NCBI GenBank assembly: GCA_965267355.1
Contig: OZ253956.1
Coordinates: 1,736,001-1,800,000, forward strand
Origin: GCA-002793235 sp965267355
Lineage (GTDB): Bacteria; Bacteroidota; Bacteroidia; Flavobacteriales_E; Vicingaceae
DNA length: 64,000 nucleotides
Direction of reading: 5' to 3'
This document shows positions 33,408-42,829 of this stretch, piece by piece. A program made the translations under genes and the position numbers. Numbering within the stretch: the first letter of the stretch is position 1; the number at the start of each line of letters is the position of its first letter. The notes beneath the pieces are model-generated. The model had not been told where the DNA came from, ran no database searches, and was given only the letters and a program-made list of their open reading frames with translations.

Positions 33408-35798
33408 ATGCAGAAATTTATAGTTTCAATCATATTAATTGGATTTTCATGTTTGGTTTTTGCACAAAAACCAACGGATGATGTAATGCTAGATAAATTT
33501 CAACCTGAATTTTTCGCTGAATTACTTCATAAACGTATAAACGAATATCGACAAGCAAATGGTGTAAATCCATTACAAAATGATGAAGAACTCTTTTATG
33601 CAGCCCTTGATCATGCTGAATTTCTTTTAAAAGAGGGACGGTTAACTCATGATCAGCCCGTTAAGAAAAAAGCAACCCCTTTTGATAGAGTAATTTTTTA
33701 TGATGGAATGCATGGTGTGGTAACAGAAAACGTTCATCAATTTGCTATTGGAACAAGAGTTAGGTTACCAGGAAGTAGAAAAAGTACCTTAATAAAGTCT
33801 TATGAAAAAATAGCTGATTACATTTTTAATGAATGGAAAGAGGCTAAAGATGGAGCAGAGGTATTACTAAGTAAAGATTATTTTAGAATAGCTACCGCTT
33901 TTGCTGCTGACCCAAAAACTAAAATATTTACGGTGGTTCAGTTGTATGGATCAGAACCTTTTAAATTGCCAGAAGGCATTAGACCGACTAAAGACGATTA
34001 TAAAATTTCTCCTTACGATAAAACCAAATGTGGAGAATTAGAACGTAAATACGGTTACTTACCACAGTTGATGTCTGACAATATTTTCTTTAAAGATGGT
34101 CAGATTTATTTCTATTTCCACGATTTAGAAACTATTAAAGGAGTTATGGATAATTCTGATGATGGTATTGCATTGGATATTATTACCAGAGATCAATTTG
34201 CTTGTGGAAAGGGAAACTCGTTTTATCCTTCAGAAATACATCAAGGAATATTATTGGAACCAGTTACCAAATCATACATTCTTGGTAAAAATGAGTTGGA
34301 AGATGATGGACAACTAGAGATCTCACTTGGTCCTATTCCTGAATTTGTTGACACCAATAATGCGGAGTTCAATTTACTTATACTACAAGAGAGTTGTTTA
34401 TGTCAAACCATAGTATATAATAGTTTAGGTGGAGAAAATTTAAGTTCCTTGGATTTACATTTTTTAATGGATACACTTTCGGTAAGTAAAGCAGCAGACT
34501 CAGTAATGAATCAACTTACTTTTACTATCCCTTTTGAGCGTAATAAGGCAGAATTTAGTAACGAAGACATTAAACCCTTTTTAGATTCTTTAAGCTTAAA
34601 TCGTTATGATTTAAAGAAGATTGAAGTAATAGCTTATTCTTCAATAGAGGGGAATATTAAAGGCAATGAAATTATACAGAAAAAAAGGGCTAACAGTATT
34701 TTAAATGCAATAAAACATTACAAAATACAAGATGTAGAGACGGTTATTAAAACTGAAGAAAACTGGGATGGTTTTTACGAATCCATAAAAGGCTCTCCTT
34801 ATGAGGAAGAACTAAAAAAATATAACAAAGAAGAATTGCGAAAAATCATTAATTCAGACTCTCTGGATTATAATTTAGAACCTTATTTAGAAGACCAAAG
34901 AAAGGCTAAAGTGGTAATGACAGTTGAGAAAATTTTTATGGATGAAGCTCTTTTTAAAGTGTTGCCACAAAAGTTTGAAAAGGCCATTAAAGAGAAAGAT
35001 TATAAAAAAGCTAAGATTTTTCAATCAGTGATGTTGAATAATACCGAGAATGGTAAGATTAGTAAAGATGTGATTATTAACACTAAAATTTCACATCAAA
35101 AAGGTACTGTTCCATTGATTAACAACCAAATTGCTTTTAGATGGTTTCATAGCAATACAGAGAATCAAGATAGTTTATTAAAATATTTAAGAAGCGATAT
35201 TAAAACTCAGTTACTAATTGATCCTGAGAATAGTTATTTAAGGTATAATTTATTGGTGATTAGACTGTTGTTATGGTCAAATAAATACAGCAGAGAGAAG
35301 GATCCAAAGTATCTGTTAAGGGAAATTAAATCAGTAGTTAGTAGCTCTAAAATAGAAAAGTGGCAAACTAATCGTTTAATATTAAATTACAATTTAATTG
35401 CAGCAGATTATTATTATGACAATAAGCAATTTAAAGAACGCGAAGATGCTTTGGATGAAGTAAGAAAAATTTTGTTAGCATCTAAGTTAGATAGGAATCA
35501 AACTTTTAGAATTGCTAACTATTTTATGTTTCAATTAAAAATAGATTGGGCAATAGATTTGATGAAACCCTGGGCTAAGAAACCTAACATTGATGAGGAG
35601 TTTTTGTTTACTTTTTTAACAGTTGCAATTTACAATAAAGAAAAAGTTCCGCAAGAAGAGTATGTAGGATTTATGCAGAAAGCTAAAGAAATGAATCAAG
35701 AACGATTTTGTAAGCTCTTTGGTTTTCCAAACATGAGTTTTCAGTTACTTAAAGATGTTCCTGTAAAAGAAATGTATTGTAATACTTGCGAAAACTAA
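33408..35798 (+). CDS. Secreted CAP-domain protein with an OmpA-like domain
   Basis: A 796-residue exported protein (signal peptide 1-19, mature N-terminus Q20). Residues about 31-182 form a CAP/SCP domain: LLHKRINEYRQANGVNPLQ, then the His-containing ALDHAEFLLKEGRLTHDQ and a TENVHQFAIG segment. From about residue 371 an OmpA/MotB-like domain follows (FTIPFERNKAEFSNEDIKPF, VIAYSSIEGN, NEIIQKKRANSIL). The remaining 250-300 residues are helical, and the protein ends CNTCEN. CAP domains occur in secreted proteins of many functions; OmpA-like domains usually bind peptidoglycan, though here the binding residues need checking. The start ATG follows a purine-rich AGGGGGTTGAAG. A one-base overlap links it to the MFS gene. 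Confidence 0.8.
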   Translation: MQKFIVSIILIGFSCLVFAQKPTDDVMLDKFQPEFFAELLHKRINEYRQANGVNPLQNDEELFYAALDHAEFLLKEGRLTHDQPVKKKATPFDRVIFYDGMHGVVTENVHQFAIGTRVRLPGSRKSTLIKSYEKIADYIFNEWKEAKDGAEVLLSKDYFRIATAFAADPKTKIFTVVQLYGSEPFKLPEGIRPTKDDYKISPYDKTKCGELERKYGYLPQLMSDNIFFKDGQIYFYFHDLETIKGVMDNSDDGIALDIITRDQFACGKGNSFYPSEIHQGILLEPVTKSYILGKNELEDDGQLEISLGPIPEFVDTNNAEFNLLILQESCLCQTIVYNSLGGENLSSLDLHFLMDTLSVSKAADSVMNQLTFTIPFERNKAEFSNEDIKPFLDSLSLNRYDLKKIEVIAYSSIEGNIKGNEIIQKKRANSILNAIKHYKIQDVETVIKTEENWDGFYESIKGSPYEEELKKYNKEELRKIINSDSLDYNLEPYLEDQRKAKVVMTVEKIFMDEALFKVLPQKFEKAIKEKDYKKAKIFQSVMLNNTENGKISKDVIINTKISHQKGTVPLINNQIAFRWFHSNTENQDSLLKYLRSDIKTQLLIDPENSYLRYNLLVIRLLLWSNKYSREKDPKYLLREIKSVVSSSKIEKWQTNRLILNYNLIAADYYYDNKQFKEREDALDEVRKILLASKLDRNQTFRIANYFMFQLKIDWAIDLMKPWAKKPNIDEEFLFTFLTVAIYNKEKVPQEEYVGFMQKAKEMNQERFCKLFGFPNMSFQLLKDVPVKEMYCNTCEN

Positions 35799-37072
35799 TG
35801 GCTATTGAGTTAAACAATAAAAAAACCATTAGTGCTTGGACCATGTATGATTGGGCAAACTCAGTTTACCCACTAGTTATTACTTCAGCTATTTTTCCAA
35901 TTTTTTATGAAGCTAAAACTGATGAAGTAATTCGTTTTTTAGGATATGACTTTGTGAATACTGAGTTATATTCATACGTCATTTCTTTAAGTTATATAAT
36001 TGTTGCATTCTTATCACCATTGCTTTCGGGTATTGCAGATTATTCAGGTAGCAAAAAAAGCTATATGAGGTTCTTCTGTTATATGGGAGCTTTGGCATGT
36101 ATGACATTTTATTTTTTTGATGCCAGCTATATAGGTTGGGGATTACTTTCAGTTTTGTTAGGTAGTATAGGTTTTAGTGGGAGTTTGGTTTTTTATAATG
36201 CTTATTTACCTGAGATAGCTACACCTGATTTACATGATAAGGTTAGTGCGAAAGGTTTTTCTAGAGGCTACATAGGCAGTTCCTCTTTATTAATAATCTG
36301 TTTAATATTAATTCAGGTATTTGAAGTTCCTGCTCAGTATGCATTTGTACTAACAGGTTTATGGTGGATAGGCTTTAGTCAGATAACTTTTAGAGGTTTG
36401 CCCGATAATGTTTATGGGCATAAACCTGAAGGCAACCGATTTGCTAAAGGATTTAAAGAACTACAAAAAGTATGGCAGCAATTTTCTGATAATAAAGCTT
36501 TAAAAAGGTATTTGGCTTCTTTTTTTGTGTATAGTATGGGGGTGCAAACCATTATGATAATGGCTGTATTTTTTGGTACCAAAGAAATTGCTTGGAGTAG
36601 CCCAGAAGAAAAAGATACGGGTTTGATTATTAGTATTTTGGTAATACAATTTATTGCTGTTGCCGGGGCTTATTTAACTGCTTTTATTTCCAAAAAGGTT
36701 GGAAACATAAAAGCTCTGGGAATTATAGTATTTATTTGGGTATTGATTTGTGTTGGTTCTTATGCTTTGGTTTATAAACCAATACATTTTTACATTGCTG
36801 CGGCAACTATAGGTTTTGTAATGGGAGGCATACAATCTTTGTCTCGTTCCACTTACTCTAAATTATTACCAAAAACGGAAGACCATGCTTCGTTTTTTAG
36901 TTTTTATGATGTACTAGAAAAGTTGGGTATTGTTATCGGAACTTTTGGTTTTGGGTTTATCGAAGGTATGTTTAGTATCAGAGAATCTGTACTAATGCTA
37001 ATTGTGTTTTTTATTGTTGGTTTTTTGCTGTTATTAAGAGTTCCTAAAACGGAAGTTTTAAGGGGAGAATAG
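35798..37072 (+). CDS. MFS transporter, UMF1 (Atg22-like) family
   Basis: A 424-residue membrane protein with about 12 helices. The N-terminal TISAWTMYDWANSVYPLVI carries the DWANS motif characteristic of the UMF1/Atg22 group, and GSLVFYNAYLPEIA plus GFVMGGIQSLSRSTYSKLLPK are further family segments. Relatives are linked to amino-acid efflux, but the substrate here is unknown. The start is the ATG that overlaps the previous stop (TAATG at 35796-35800); an upstream in-frame TTG would lie inside the CAP gene. Confidence 0.9.
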   Translation: MAIELNNKKTISAWTMYDWANSVYPLVITSAIFPIFYEAKTDEVIRFLGYDFVNTELYSYVISLSYIIVAFLSPLLSGIADYSGSKKSYMRFFCYMGALACMTFYFFDASYIGWGLLSVLLGSIGFSGSLVFYNAYLPEIATPDLHDKVSAKGFSRGYIGSSSLLIICLILIQVFEVPAQYAFVLTGLWWIGFSQITFRGLPDNVYGHKPEGNRFAKGFKELQKVWQQFSDNKALKRYLASFFVYSMGVQTIMIMAVFFGTKEIAWSSPEEKDTGLIISILVIQFIAVAGAYLTAFISKKVGNIKALGIIVFIWVLICVGSYALVYKPIHFYIAAATIGFVMGGIQSLSRSTYSKLLPKTEDHASFFSFYDVLEKLGIVIGTFGFGFIEGMFSIRESVLMLIVFFIVGFLLLLRVPKTEVLRGE

Positions 37073-37080
37073 TAATTTTG
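37073..37080 (+). promoter_or_regulatory. Possible -7 box (TAATTTTG) overlapping the annotated start of lhgO
   Basis: TAATTTTG covers the TTG start codon at 37078. If this box is real, the mRNA starts near 37085 and translation would have to begin at the TTG at 37099. The match may be fortuitous because the gene can also be read from the upstream transcript. Confidence 0.25.
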
Positions 37081-38322
37081 TACTCAAACAATTTCATTTT
37101 GGAAAACAAGAAGTTTTACGATGTAACCATAGTTGGTGGTGGTATAGTTGGAGCGGCTACCGCTTACAAGATTCAATTAAAATATCCTAATCTTAAGGTG
37201 TTATTAATTGAGAAAGAAAATCGGTTGGCTGATCATCAAACAGGTAATAACTCTGGAGTAATTCATTCTGGTTTGTATTACAAACCTGGTTCGGCAAAGG
37301 CCAGAACTTGTGTAAATGGTAGGCATCAGTTAGTGAAGTTTGCTAAAGAATATAACATTAAACATGATGTATGTGGTAAAGTGGTAGCTGCAGCTGAAGA
37401 AAAGGAATTACCGTTTATGGATAAAATTTTCCAAAATGGTTTGGCAAATGGTACTGAAGGGATTGAAAAAATTACTGGTGAGCAGGTAAAAGAAATTGAA
37501 CCTTTTGTAGAAAGTGTTGCAGGTATTCATGTGCCTTGTACAGGTATAATAGATTTTAGAGGAACTACTGAAAAACTGTGTGAATTAGTGGTTGCTAAGC
37601 AGTCAGAAAGTAAAATTGTATTAGGCGAAGAGGTAGTTGATTATATTCATCAAGGAGAAAAAACAGAAGTTGTTACTTCTAAAAATGAATACATTACCAA
37701 ATACATGGTGTTTTGTGGAGGCTTACAGGCCGACAGGTTAGCCAAAAAGGATGGGGTGCAGCTAAAAGAAAAGGTGGTTGGCTTTAGGGGTGATTATTAT
37801 GAATTAACCGATCAGGCTAAACACAAAGTTAAAAATCTAATTTATCCAGTACCTAATCCTGAGTTTCCTTTTTTAGGAGTACACTTCACACGTATGGTAA
37901 ACGGAGAAATAGAGTGTGGTCCTAACGCTGTATTTACATTTAAGCGAGAAGGGTATGGGAAAACCGATTTTAGTTTAAAAGATACCGTTGATGCTTTAAC
38001 TTATTCAGGTACTTGGAAATTATTTTTTAATAACATGAGTTTTGGTATTAACGAGTATAGAAGAGCTTTTTCTAAAAAGTTGTTTTTAGAAACCTTACAA
38101 CGCTTAATACCAAGTTTAACTATGGAAGACATTAAACCTGGAAGAAGTGGGGTAAGAGCTATGCTATTAAGCCAAGATGGAGATACTAGAGATGATTTTA
38201 GAATTGAGTACAAAGATAAAAGTATTCATGTTTTAAATGCTCCTTCTCCGGCTGCTACAGCCTGTTTGGCAATAGGTGATGCTATATGCGAAATGGCAGA
38301 AAAACAGTTCAATCTAAATTAA
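37078..38322 (+). CDS. lhgO: L-2-hydroxyglutarate oxidase
   Basis: A 414-residue FAD oxidoreductase of the DAO family that oxidises L-2-hydroxyglutarate to 2-oxoglutarate. The FAD motif is VGGGIVGAATAY, followed by the family signature LIEKENRLADHQTGNNSGVI and HSGLYYKPGSAKA. PGRSGVRAMLLS and APSPAATACLAIGDAI occur near the C-terminus. The start is TTG at 37078 or TTG at 37099; the conserved part begins after both. It follows the MFS gene by 5 bp and overlaps the next gene by one base. Confidence 0.92.
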   Translation: MYSNNFILENKKFYDVTIVGGGIVGAATAYKIQLKYPNLKVLLIEKENRLADHQTGNNSGVIHSGLYYKPGSAKARTCVNGRHQLVKFAKEYNIKHDVCGKVVAAAEEKELPFMDKIFQNGLANGTEGIEKITGEQVKEIEPFVESVAGIHVPCTGIIDFRGTTEKLCELVVAKQSESKIVLGEEVVDYIHQGEKTEVVTSKNEYITKYMVFCGGLQADRLAKKDGVQLKEKVVGFRGDYYELTDQAKHKVKNLIYPVPNPEFPFLGVHFTRMVNGEIECGPNAVFTFKREGYGKTDFSLKDTVDALTYSGTWKLFFNNMSFGINEYRRAFSKKLFLETLQRLIPSLTMEDIKPGRSGVRAMLLSQDGDTRDDFRIEYKDKSIHVLNAPSPAATACLAIGDAICEMAEKQFNLN

Positions 38323-38555
38323 TGGATTATTTTTCACCAACCGAAATCATAGGCTACATTGCTTCATTAGCAGTATTGTTATCTTTTTTGATGAAAAACA
38401 TAAGAACACTGAGAATAGTAAATACGATAGCGTGTTCTGTTTTTATTGTGTATGGTGTTTTATTGGCTTATTCTATTCCAATTATTGTAACTAACGGAGC
38501 AATAGTAATAATTAACCTATACTATCTCTTTTTTAAAGAAAGAAAGCAAAGTTAA
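38322..38555 (+). CDS. YgjV-like small inner-membrane protein
   Basis: A 77-residue protein with three hydrophobic segments: EIIGYIASLAVLLSFLM, IRTLRIVNTIACSVFIVYGVLL and PIIVTNGAIVIINLYYLFF. This arrangement resembles the YgjV family of inner-membrane proteins, whose function is unknown. The ATG overlaps the lhgO stop codon (TAATG). Its stop codon shares the palindrome TTAA with the convergent gene. Confidence 0.75.
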   Translation: MDYFSPTEIIGYIASLAVLLSFLMKNIRTLRIVNTIACSVFIVYGVLLAYSIPIIVTNGAIVIINLYYLFFKERKQS

Positions 38556-39091
38556 ACAATTTGGTGTTTTTGATTAAACGCTTCCCAATTCCAGATGAAA
38601 TTTTCCATAGCTTCATCTAATCGTTTTAAAAACATAGGGTTCGGACTCTTCATGTTTTTAAAGTATTCATCCTGAAATTCGTTTAAGCCATATTTTCCAA
38701 AAATTGCTTTACTCATAGCATAAAGCGTATTTTTAGAAGGATGATTTACCTTGCATAGATAATCCTGATACTTTTTAATTGCTTTTGTAAATTGCTCCTC
38801 ATCAACATCAAACACTAAGCTAAATTTATTCAGTATTAGCGAGCATAGATGGTCGTTAATAGAATGATCAATATTTTTAGATGCAAAAGTGATGTTGGCA
38901 GCAATTACAATAAAAGTAAAACCATCTTTATTTTCAGGAGAAATATTAGGAGACGTAATAAATTCAGGAGAATCGTTTATAATGCCAACTACCTCAGGAA
39001 ACCCTTGGTCAATGGTGTCTAAAACAGAATTAACAAAAATGTTGGCTACAACATCTTCTTTAATTTTTTTCTTACCAAATATTGCAAACAT
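38552..39091 (-). CDS. Conserved cytoplasmic protein, unknown function
   Basis: A 179-residue protein without signal peptide or membrane helix. It begins MFAIFGKKKIKEDVVANIFVNSVLDTIDQGFPEV-like sequence with a basic patch, followed by an acidic middle and a helical C-terminal half rich in aromatic residues (MENFIWNWEAF). I do not recognise the family. It stands alone, divergent from ppk1 and convergent with the YgjV-like gene, sharing four bases with it. Confidence 0.65.
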   Translation of the reverse strand: MFAIFGKKKIKEDVVANIFVNSVLDTIDQGFPEVVGIINDSPEFITSPNISPENKDGFTFIVIAANITFASKNIDHSINDHLCSLILNKFSLVFDVDEEQFTKAIKKYQDYLCKVNHPSKNTLYAMSKAIFGKYGLNEFQDEYFKNMKSPNPMFLKRLDEAMENFIWNWEAFNQKHQIV

Positions 39092-39266
39092 GTGTTTTTA
39101 CCTATTGGTTTTTACAAAAATATAGGATGATAGAAGTGAAATTAACGTAATGTTAACAGCTTATCAACAAAGTTATTAACTATTTTGGCAGGATTTTAAC
39201 AATGTAATGGAGCTTTTATTTAACTTTCGCTTAATTATGAGTTAATAATCTTTACCCACTTTTGGT

Positions 39267-41333
39267 ATGGAAAGTAAAATGGCAAAAAGCAGTAAAATAC
39301 CTTTAGTAAACCGTGAGCTTAGTTGGTTAAATTTTAACGAGCGTGTATTACAGGAAGCAATGGATAAAAGTGTTCCCCTCTTGGAACGCATCCGTTTCTT
39401 AGGTATTTTTTCTAATAATCTGGATGAGTTTTTTAGGGTAAGAGTAGCAACCAATAAAAGGTTGGTAGATATTAATGCAACTAGTCCTGAGAGTATTGAT
39501 AATCCTTCAAAAGTTTTAAAACAGATTAACGAACGTACGGTTGAATTACAGAAGAAATTTGAAGAGGTTTACCATAAGTTATTAAAAGAGCTTAAAAAGG
39601 AGAACATCAATATTGTAAATAATAAGCAGCTTTTACCAGAGCATATCAGTTTTTTAGAAAATTATTTTGAAGATACCATTTTGCCAACCTTGGTTCCTAT
39701 AATGGTTGATGAGAATAATTTTCCTAAGTTGAGTGGTAACAGTATCTATTTTGCAATAAAATTGGTTGCCAAATCTGGTGAGGTTAATTATGCTGTAATG
39801 GAAATTCCATCAAGGGTTTTGTCACGTTTTTTGGTTTTGCCACAAGTAAATAATCAAAAATATGTAATTCTACTTGACGATATTATCAGATTTAAATTGC
39901 ACGATATTTTTGCCATTTTTGATTATAAAAAAATTGATGCTTATACCATAAAAGTAACTTTAGATGCAGAGTTAGACATTGATGATGATATTTCTAAGAG
40001 TAATATTGATAAACTCTCTAAAGGCTTAAAACAACGAAAAACAGCCCAACCAGTTCGTTTTATTTATGATAAAGCAATTCCTAAAGATTTATTAGATTAT
40101 GTTTTAGGTCAAATACAACCTTCCGAAGGAGATAGTATAATTCCAGCAGGTAGGTATCACAATTTTAAAGATTATATTAACTTCCCGAATGTTGGCACTA
40201 AAAAATTAAATCACCCTATTTTACCACCTTTAGAACATCCGAGGTTAAAAGGTAAGGTAAGCATTTTAAATGCTATCTCTGAGAGTGATATTGTTTTGAA
40301 TTACCCTTATCAATCTTTTAATCATATTATTAATTTATTACGAGAGGCGGCAATTGACCCTAATGTAACTTCGATTAAAATTAACCTTTACCGAATAGCT
40401 AAGAATTCTAAGATAATACATGCTTTAATAAGTGCTGCCAAAAATGGTAAAAAGGTAACGGTAATTGTAGAGCTTAGAGCTCGATTTGATGAAGAGGCAA
40501 ATATCTATTGGTCTAATAAACTACAAGATGAAGGTGTAAAAGTGATATTTGGTATTCCAGGGTTAAAAGTACATGCTAAGTTGATTCTGATTAATAGAAG
40601 AGAAAATGGAAGAACAATAAAGTATGGACATGTGGGTACGGGTAATTTTCATGAAGGCAATGCAGCCATATATACAGATACATCACTGTTAACTATTCAT
40701 TCAGGTATAACTAATGAAATTAACAAAGTTTTTAGGTTGTTTAAAAATATATACGAAAGGCCAACCTTTAAGCATTTAATTGTTTCTCCATTTAACGCAA
40801 GAAGAAGGATCAATTCACTAATTGATAATGAGATTAAGAATGCTAAAGAAGGAAAAGAGGCTTATATCATCATTAAGCTTAATAATCTAGTTGATCAGAC
40901 TGTTATTAAAAAATTATATAAAGCGAGTAATAGTGGGGTGAAAATTAAATTGATTGTTAGGGGTATATGTTCTTTAGTGCCAGGGGTTAAAGGTTACTCT
41001 GAAAATATAGAGGTTATTAGTATTGTAGACAGGTTTTTAGAGCATAACAGATTATTGGTTTTTTGTAACGGAGGTGACGAGCAATATTATTTAGCTTCAG
41101 CTGACTGGATGAGCAGAAACTTAGATTTACGAATAGAAGTTGCTTGTCCTATTTACGATGAGAACGTAAAAACCATTATCAGAAAGATACTTGACTTTCA
41201 ATTAAGTGATAATAGCAAAGCGAGATGGGTAAACCATAAACGTATAAATTCTTATAAAAAAACTAAGTCTAAAGTTCCAGTTCGATCACAGGTTGCTATC
41301 TACAATTATTTAAAGAGTAAGGTTAAGGAGTAG
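39267..41333 (+). CDS. ppk1: Polyphosphate kinase 1
   Basis: PPK1 makes inorganic polyphosphate from ATP at the membrane. The N-terminal segment VNRELSWLNFNERVLQEA, the head domain, and two phospholipase-D-like C-terminal domains are all present. The autophosphorylated His is in GLKVHAKLILI, and KYGHVGTGNFHEGNAA is another active-site segment. The length of 688 residues is normal. Met5 (39279) is an alternative start if CACTTTTG at 39257-39264 acts as an imperfect -7 box. The exopolyphosphatase gene follows after 30 bp. Confidence 0.96.
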   Translation: MESKMAKSSKIPLVNRELSWLNFNERVLQEAMDKSVPLLERIRFLGIFSNNLDEFFRVRVATNKRLVDINATSPESIDNPSKVLKQINERTVELQKKFEEVYHKLLKELKKENINIVNNKQLLPEHISFLENYFEDTILPTLVPIMVDENNFPKLSGNSIYFAIKLVAKSGEVNYAVMEIPSRVLSRFLVLPQVNNQKYVILLDDIIRFKLHDIFAIFDYKKIDAYTIKVTLDAELDIDDDISKSNIDKLSKGLKQRKTAQPVRFIYDKAIPKDLLDYVLGQIQPSEGDSIIPAGRYHNFKDYINFPNVGTKKLNHPILPPLEHPRLKGKVSILNAISESDIVLNYPYQSFNHIINLLREAAIDPNVTSIKINLYRIAKNSKIIHALISAAKNGKKVTVIVELRARFDEEANIYWSNKLQDEGVKVIFGIPGLKVHAKLILINRRENGRTIKYGHVGTGNFHEGNAAIYTDTSLLTIHSGITNEINKVFRLFKNIYERPTFKHLIVSPFNARRRINSLIDNEIKNAKEGKEAYIIIKLNNLVDQTVIKKLYKASNSGVKIKLIVRGICSLVPGVKGYSENIEVISIVDRFLEHNRLLVFCNGGDEQYYLASADWMSRNLDLRIEVACPIYDENVKTIIRKILDFQLSDNSKARWVNHKRINSYKKTKSKVPVRSQVAIYNYLKSKVKE

Positions 41334-41363
41334 CTATTTAATTATATTTAGTAGCTTTAGAGC

Positions 41364-42266
41364 GTGAGATTTGCTGCTATTGACATAGGATCGAATGCTG
41401 TGCGTTTGTTGTTTTGCGATGTTTATCCCTATCAAAACGACTACAGAATCAAAAAGACATCGTTGGTTAGATTACCCATTAGACTGGGTGAAGACGTATT
41501 TACTAATAAAGTGATTTCTGATACTAATATTCAAAAGTTAAGTCAGGCTGCAATTGCTTTTAAAAACCTTATAGAGGTGTATGATGCGATTGATTATAGG
41601 GTTTGTGCTACTTCAGCCATGCGAGAAGCGGAGAACGGGCAAGAAGTAATACAAGTAATTAAAAAGCATGCAGGCATTGATGTTGAAATTATAGATGGGG
41701 AAGTAGAGGCAGAGTTACTATACCAGACTCACGTAGCAGAAAAGATTGATAAAGACGGAACTTTTTTATACATGGATGTTGGTGGAGGGAGTTCAGAGTT
41801 TACTCTGTTCTCTAAAGGAGAAAAGGTAAAGTCAAAATCATTTCAAATAGGAACCATTCGATTAAAAAACGGATTAGTTGATGATGAAATATGGAAGGAG
41901 CTAAAGCAGTGGTTAAAACAAGTTAAGAAAGAACTTAGCCCCTCTCTAATAATTGCTACGGGAGGTAATATTAATAAACTTTATAAATTGTGTGGACTGA
42001 AAGATTATAAACTTTTTGAATACGAGGACTTGAAGCAAATGGATAAGTTTATAGGTAAATTTAATATTGAAGAACGAATAGATAAATTAGGTTTGAAACC
42101 CGATAGAGCTGATGTTATTACTCATGCAGCAAATATATATTTAACAGCAATGAAAGCTGTAGGAGTGAAAGAACTGTTTGTTCCTAAGGTAGGTTTAGCT
42201 GATGGAATTATTTATGAATTGTACCAAAAGCATGTTGTAGATTCGGTACAAAAGGAAATACTTTAA
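41364..42266 (+). CDS. ppx: Exopolyphosphatase (Ppx/GppA family)
   Basis: A 300-residue enzyme of the ASKHA fold that releases phosphate from polyphosphate chains or hydrolyses pppGpp. Visible motifs are FAAIDIGSNAVRLL, ATSAMREAENG with the catalytic Glu region, FLYMDVGGGSSEFTLF and IATGGNINKL. It is the short form without an HD-like C-terminal domain. Position 30 bp after ppk1 favours the polyphosphate role. The start is GTG. The terminator stem begins inside the stop codon. Confidence 0.92.
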   Translation: MRFAAIDIGSNAVRLLFCDVYPYQNDYRIKKTSLVRLPIRLGEDVFTNKVISDTNIQKLSQAAIAFKNLIEVYDAIDYRVCATSAMREAENGQEVIQVIKKHAGIDVEIIDGEVEAELLYQTHVAEKIDKDGTFLYMDVGGGSSEFTLFSKGEKVKSKSFQIGTIRLKNGLVDDEIWKELKQWLKQVKKELSPSLIIATGGNINKLYKLCGLKDYKLFEYEDLKQMDKFIGKFNIEERIDKLGLKPDRADVITHAANIYLTAMKAVGVKELFVPKVGLADGIIYELYQKHVVDSVQKEIL

Positions 42267-42305
42267 AACAAAACAGCCGAAGTAAAACTTCGGCTGTTTT
42301 GTTTT
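42265..42305. terminator. Long perfect-stem bidirectional terminator after ppx
   Basis: A perfect 19-bp inverted repeat with loop AAA; the core is CAGCCGAAGT / ACTTCGGCTG, flanked by A-rich and T-rich arms. It overlaps the ppx stop codon and lies 14 bp from the end of the convergent gene, so it can serve both. Confidence 0.92.
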
Positions 42306-42318
42306 ATTCAGTAATGAA

Positions 42319-42762
42319 TTATTTTTTAAATACAAATCGAGTAATAAAAATACCTGCATTATCTTTATAACCAGCACTTTCTACACCAGATGATACAGAA
42401 AATAATGTCCAGCCTTTACCAGCCATTTTATTTATCATATCTGAGATCATAGCGTCATTAGAAGCAATGTTCTGAAAGTTTAATCCAACTCCACTATAAA
42501 AGTTTAATAATTTAGTTTCGTTCATCGAATCTATTTTAGCGTCACTTCTCTTTACTTTCCCTTGATCGCTGTCTTTTCCATCAGATCTTGAAGTAGTAAA
42601 TTTTTCATAATCTACAGGAGATGTAGCTTCAATAATTCTAGAACGACCTAATCCCATAGGAACGATAGATTCTACTACTGTTACAACTTTGTACTCTGTT
42701 TGAGCATTAATTTCTGTTAGTCCTAATCCAGCTATTAGAACAATTAAGAATAATTTTTTCAT
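42319..42762 (-). CDS. Small secreted protein, unknown function
   Basis: A 147-residue protein with a signal peptide (MKKLFLIVLIAGLGLTEINA, cleavage before Q). The mature part holds a YKVVTVVESIVPMGLGRSRI stretch and a Ser/Asp-rich segment, and ends in SAGYKDNAGIFITRFVFKK. The phrase KMAGKGWTLFSVSSGV resembles small DUF-type proteins of Bacteroidetes with a 'W-x-L' core, but I cannot name a family. The frame is open upstream to 42846, but the ATG at 42762 directly precedes the signal peptide. Confidence 0.68.
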   Translation of the reverse strand: MKKLFLIVLIAGLGLTEINAQTEYKVVTVVESIVPMGLGRSRIIEATSPVDYEKFTTSRSDGKDSDQGKVKRSDAKIDSMNETKLLNFYSGVGLNFQNIASNDAMISDMINKMAGKGWTLFSVSSGVESAGYKDNAGIFITRFVFKK

Positions 42763-42829
42763 AATTTTTGGTTTGGTTTTTAGATTAATTTTTTGCGTAA
42801 AAAGCAATAATCGCTCCAAGTTACAGAAA

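Noticed and set aside
35786..35797. TTG start for the MFS transporter inside the CAP gene
   Set aside because: The ATG overlapping the previous stop (TAATG) matches the pattern at several other junctions in the window.
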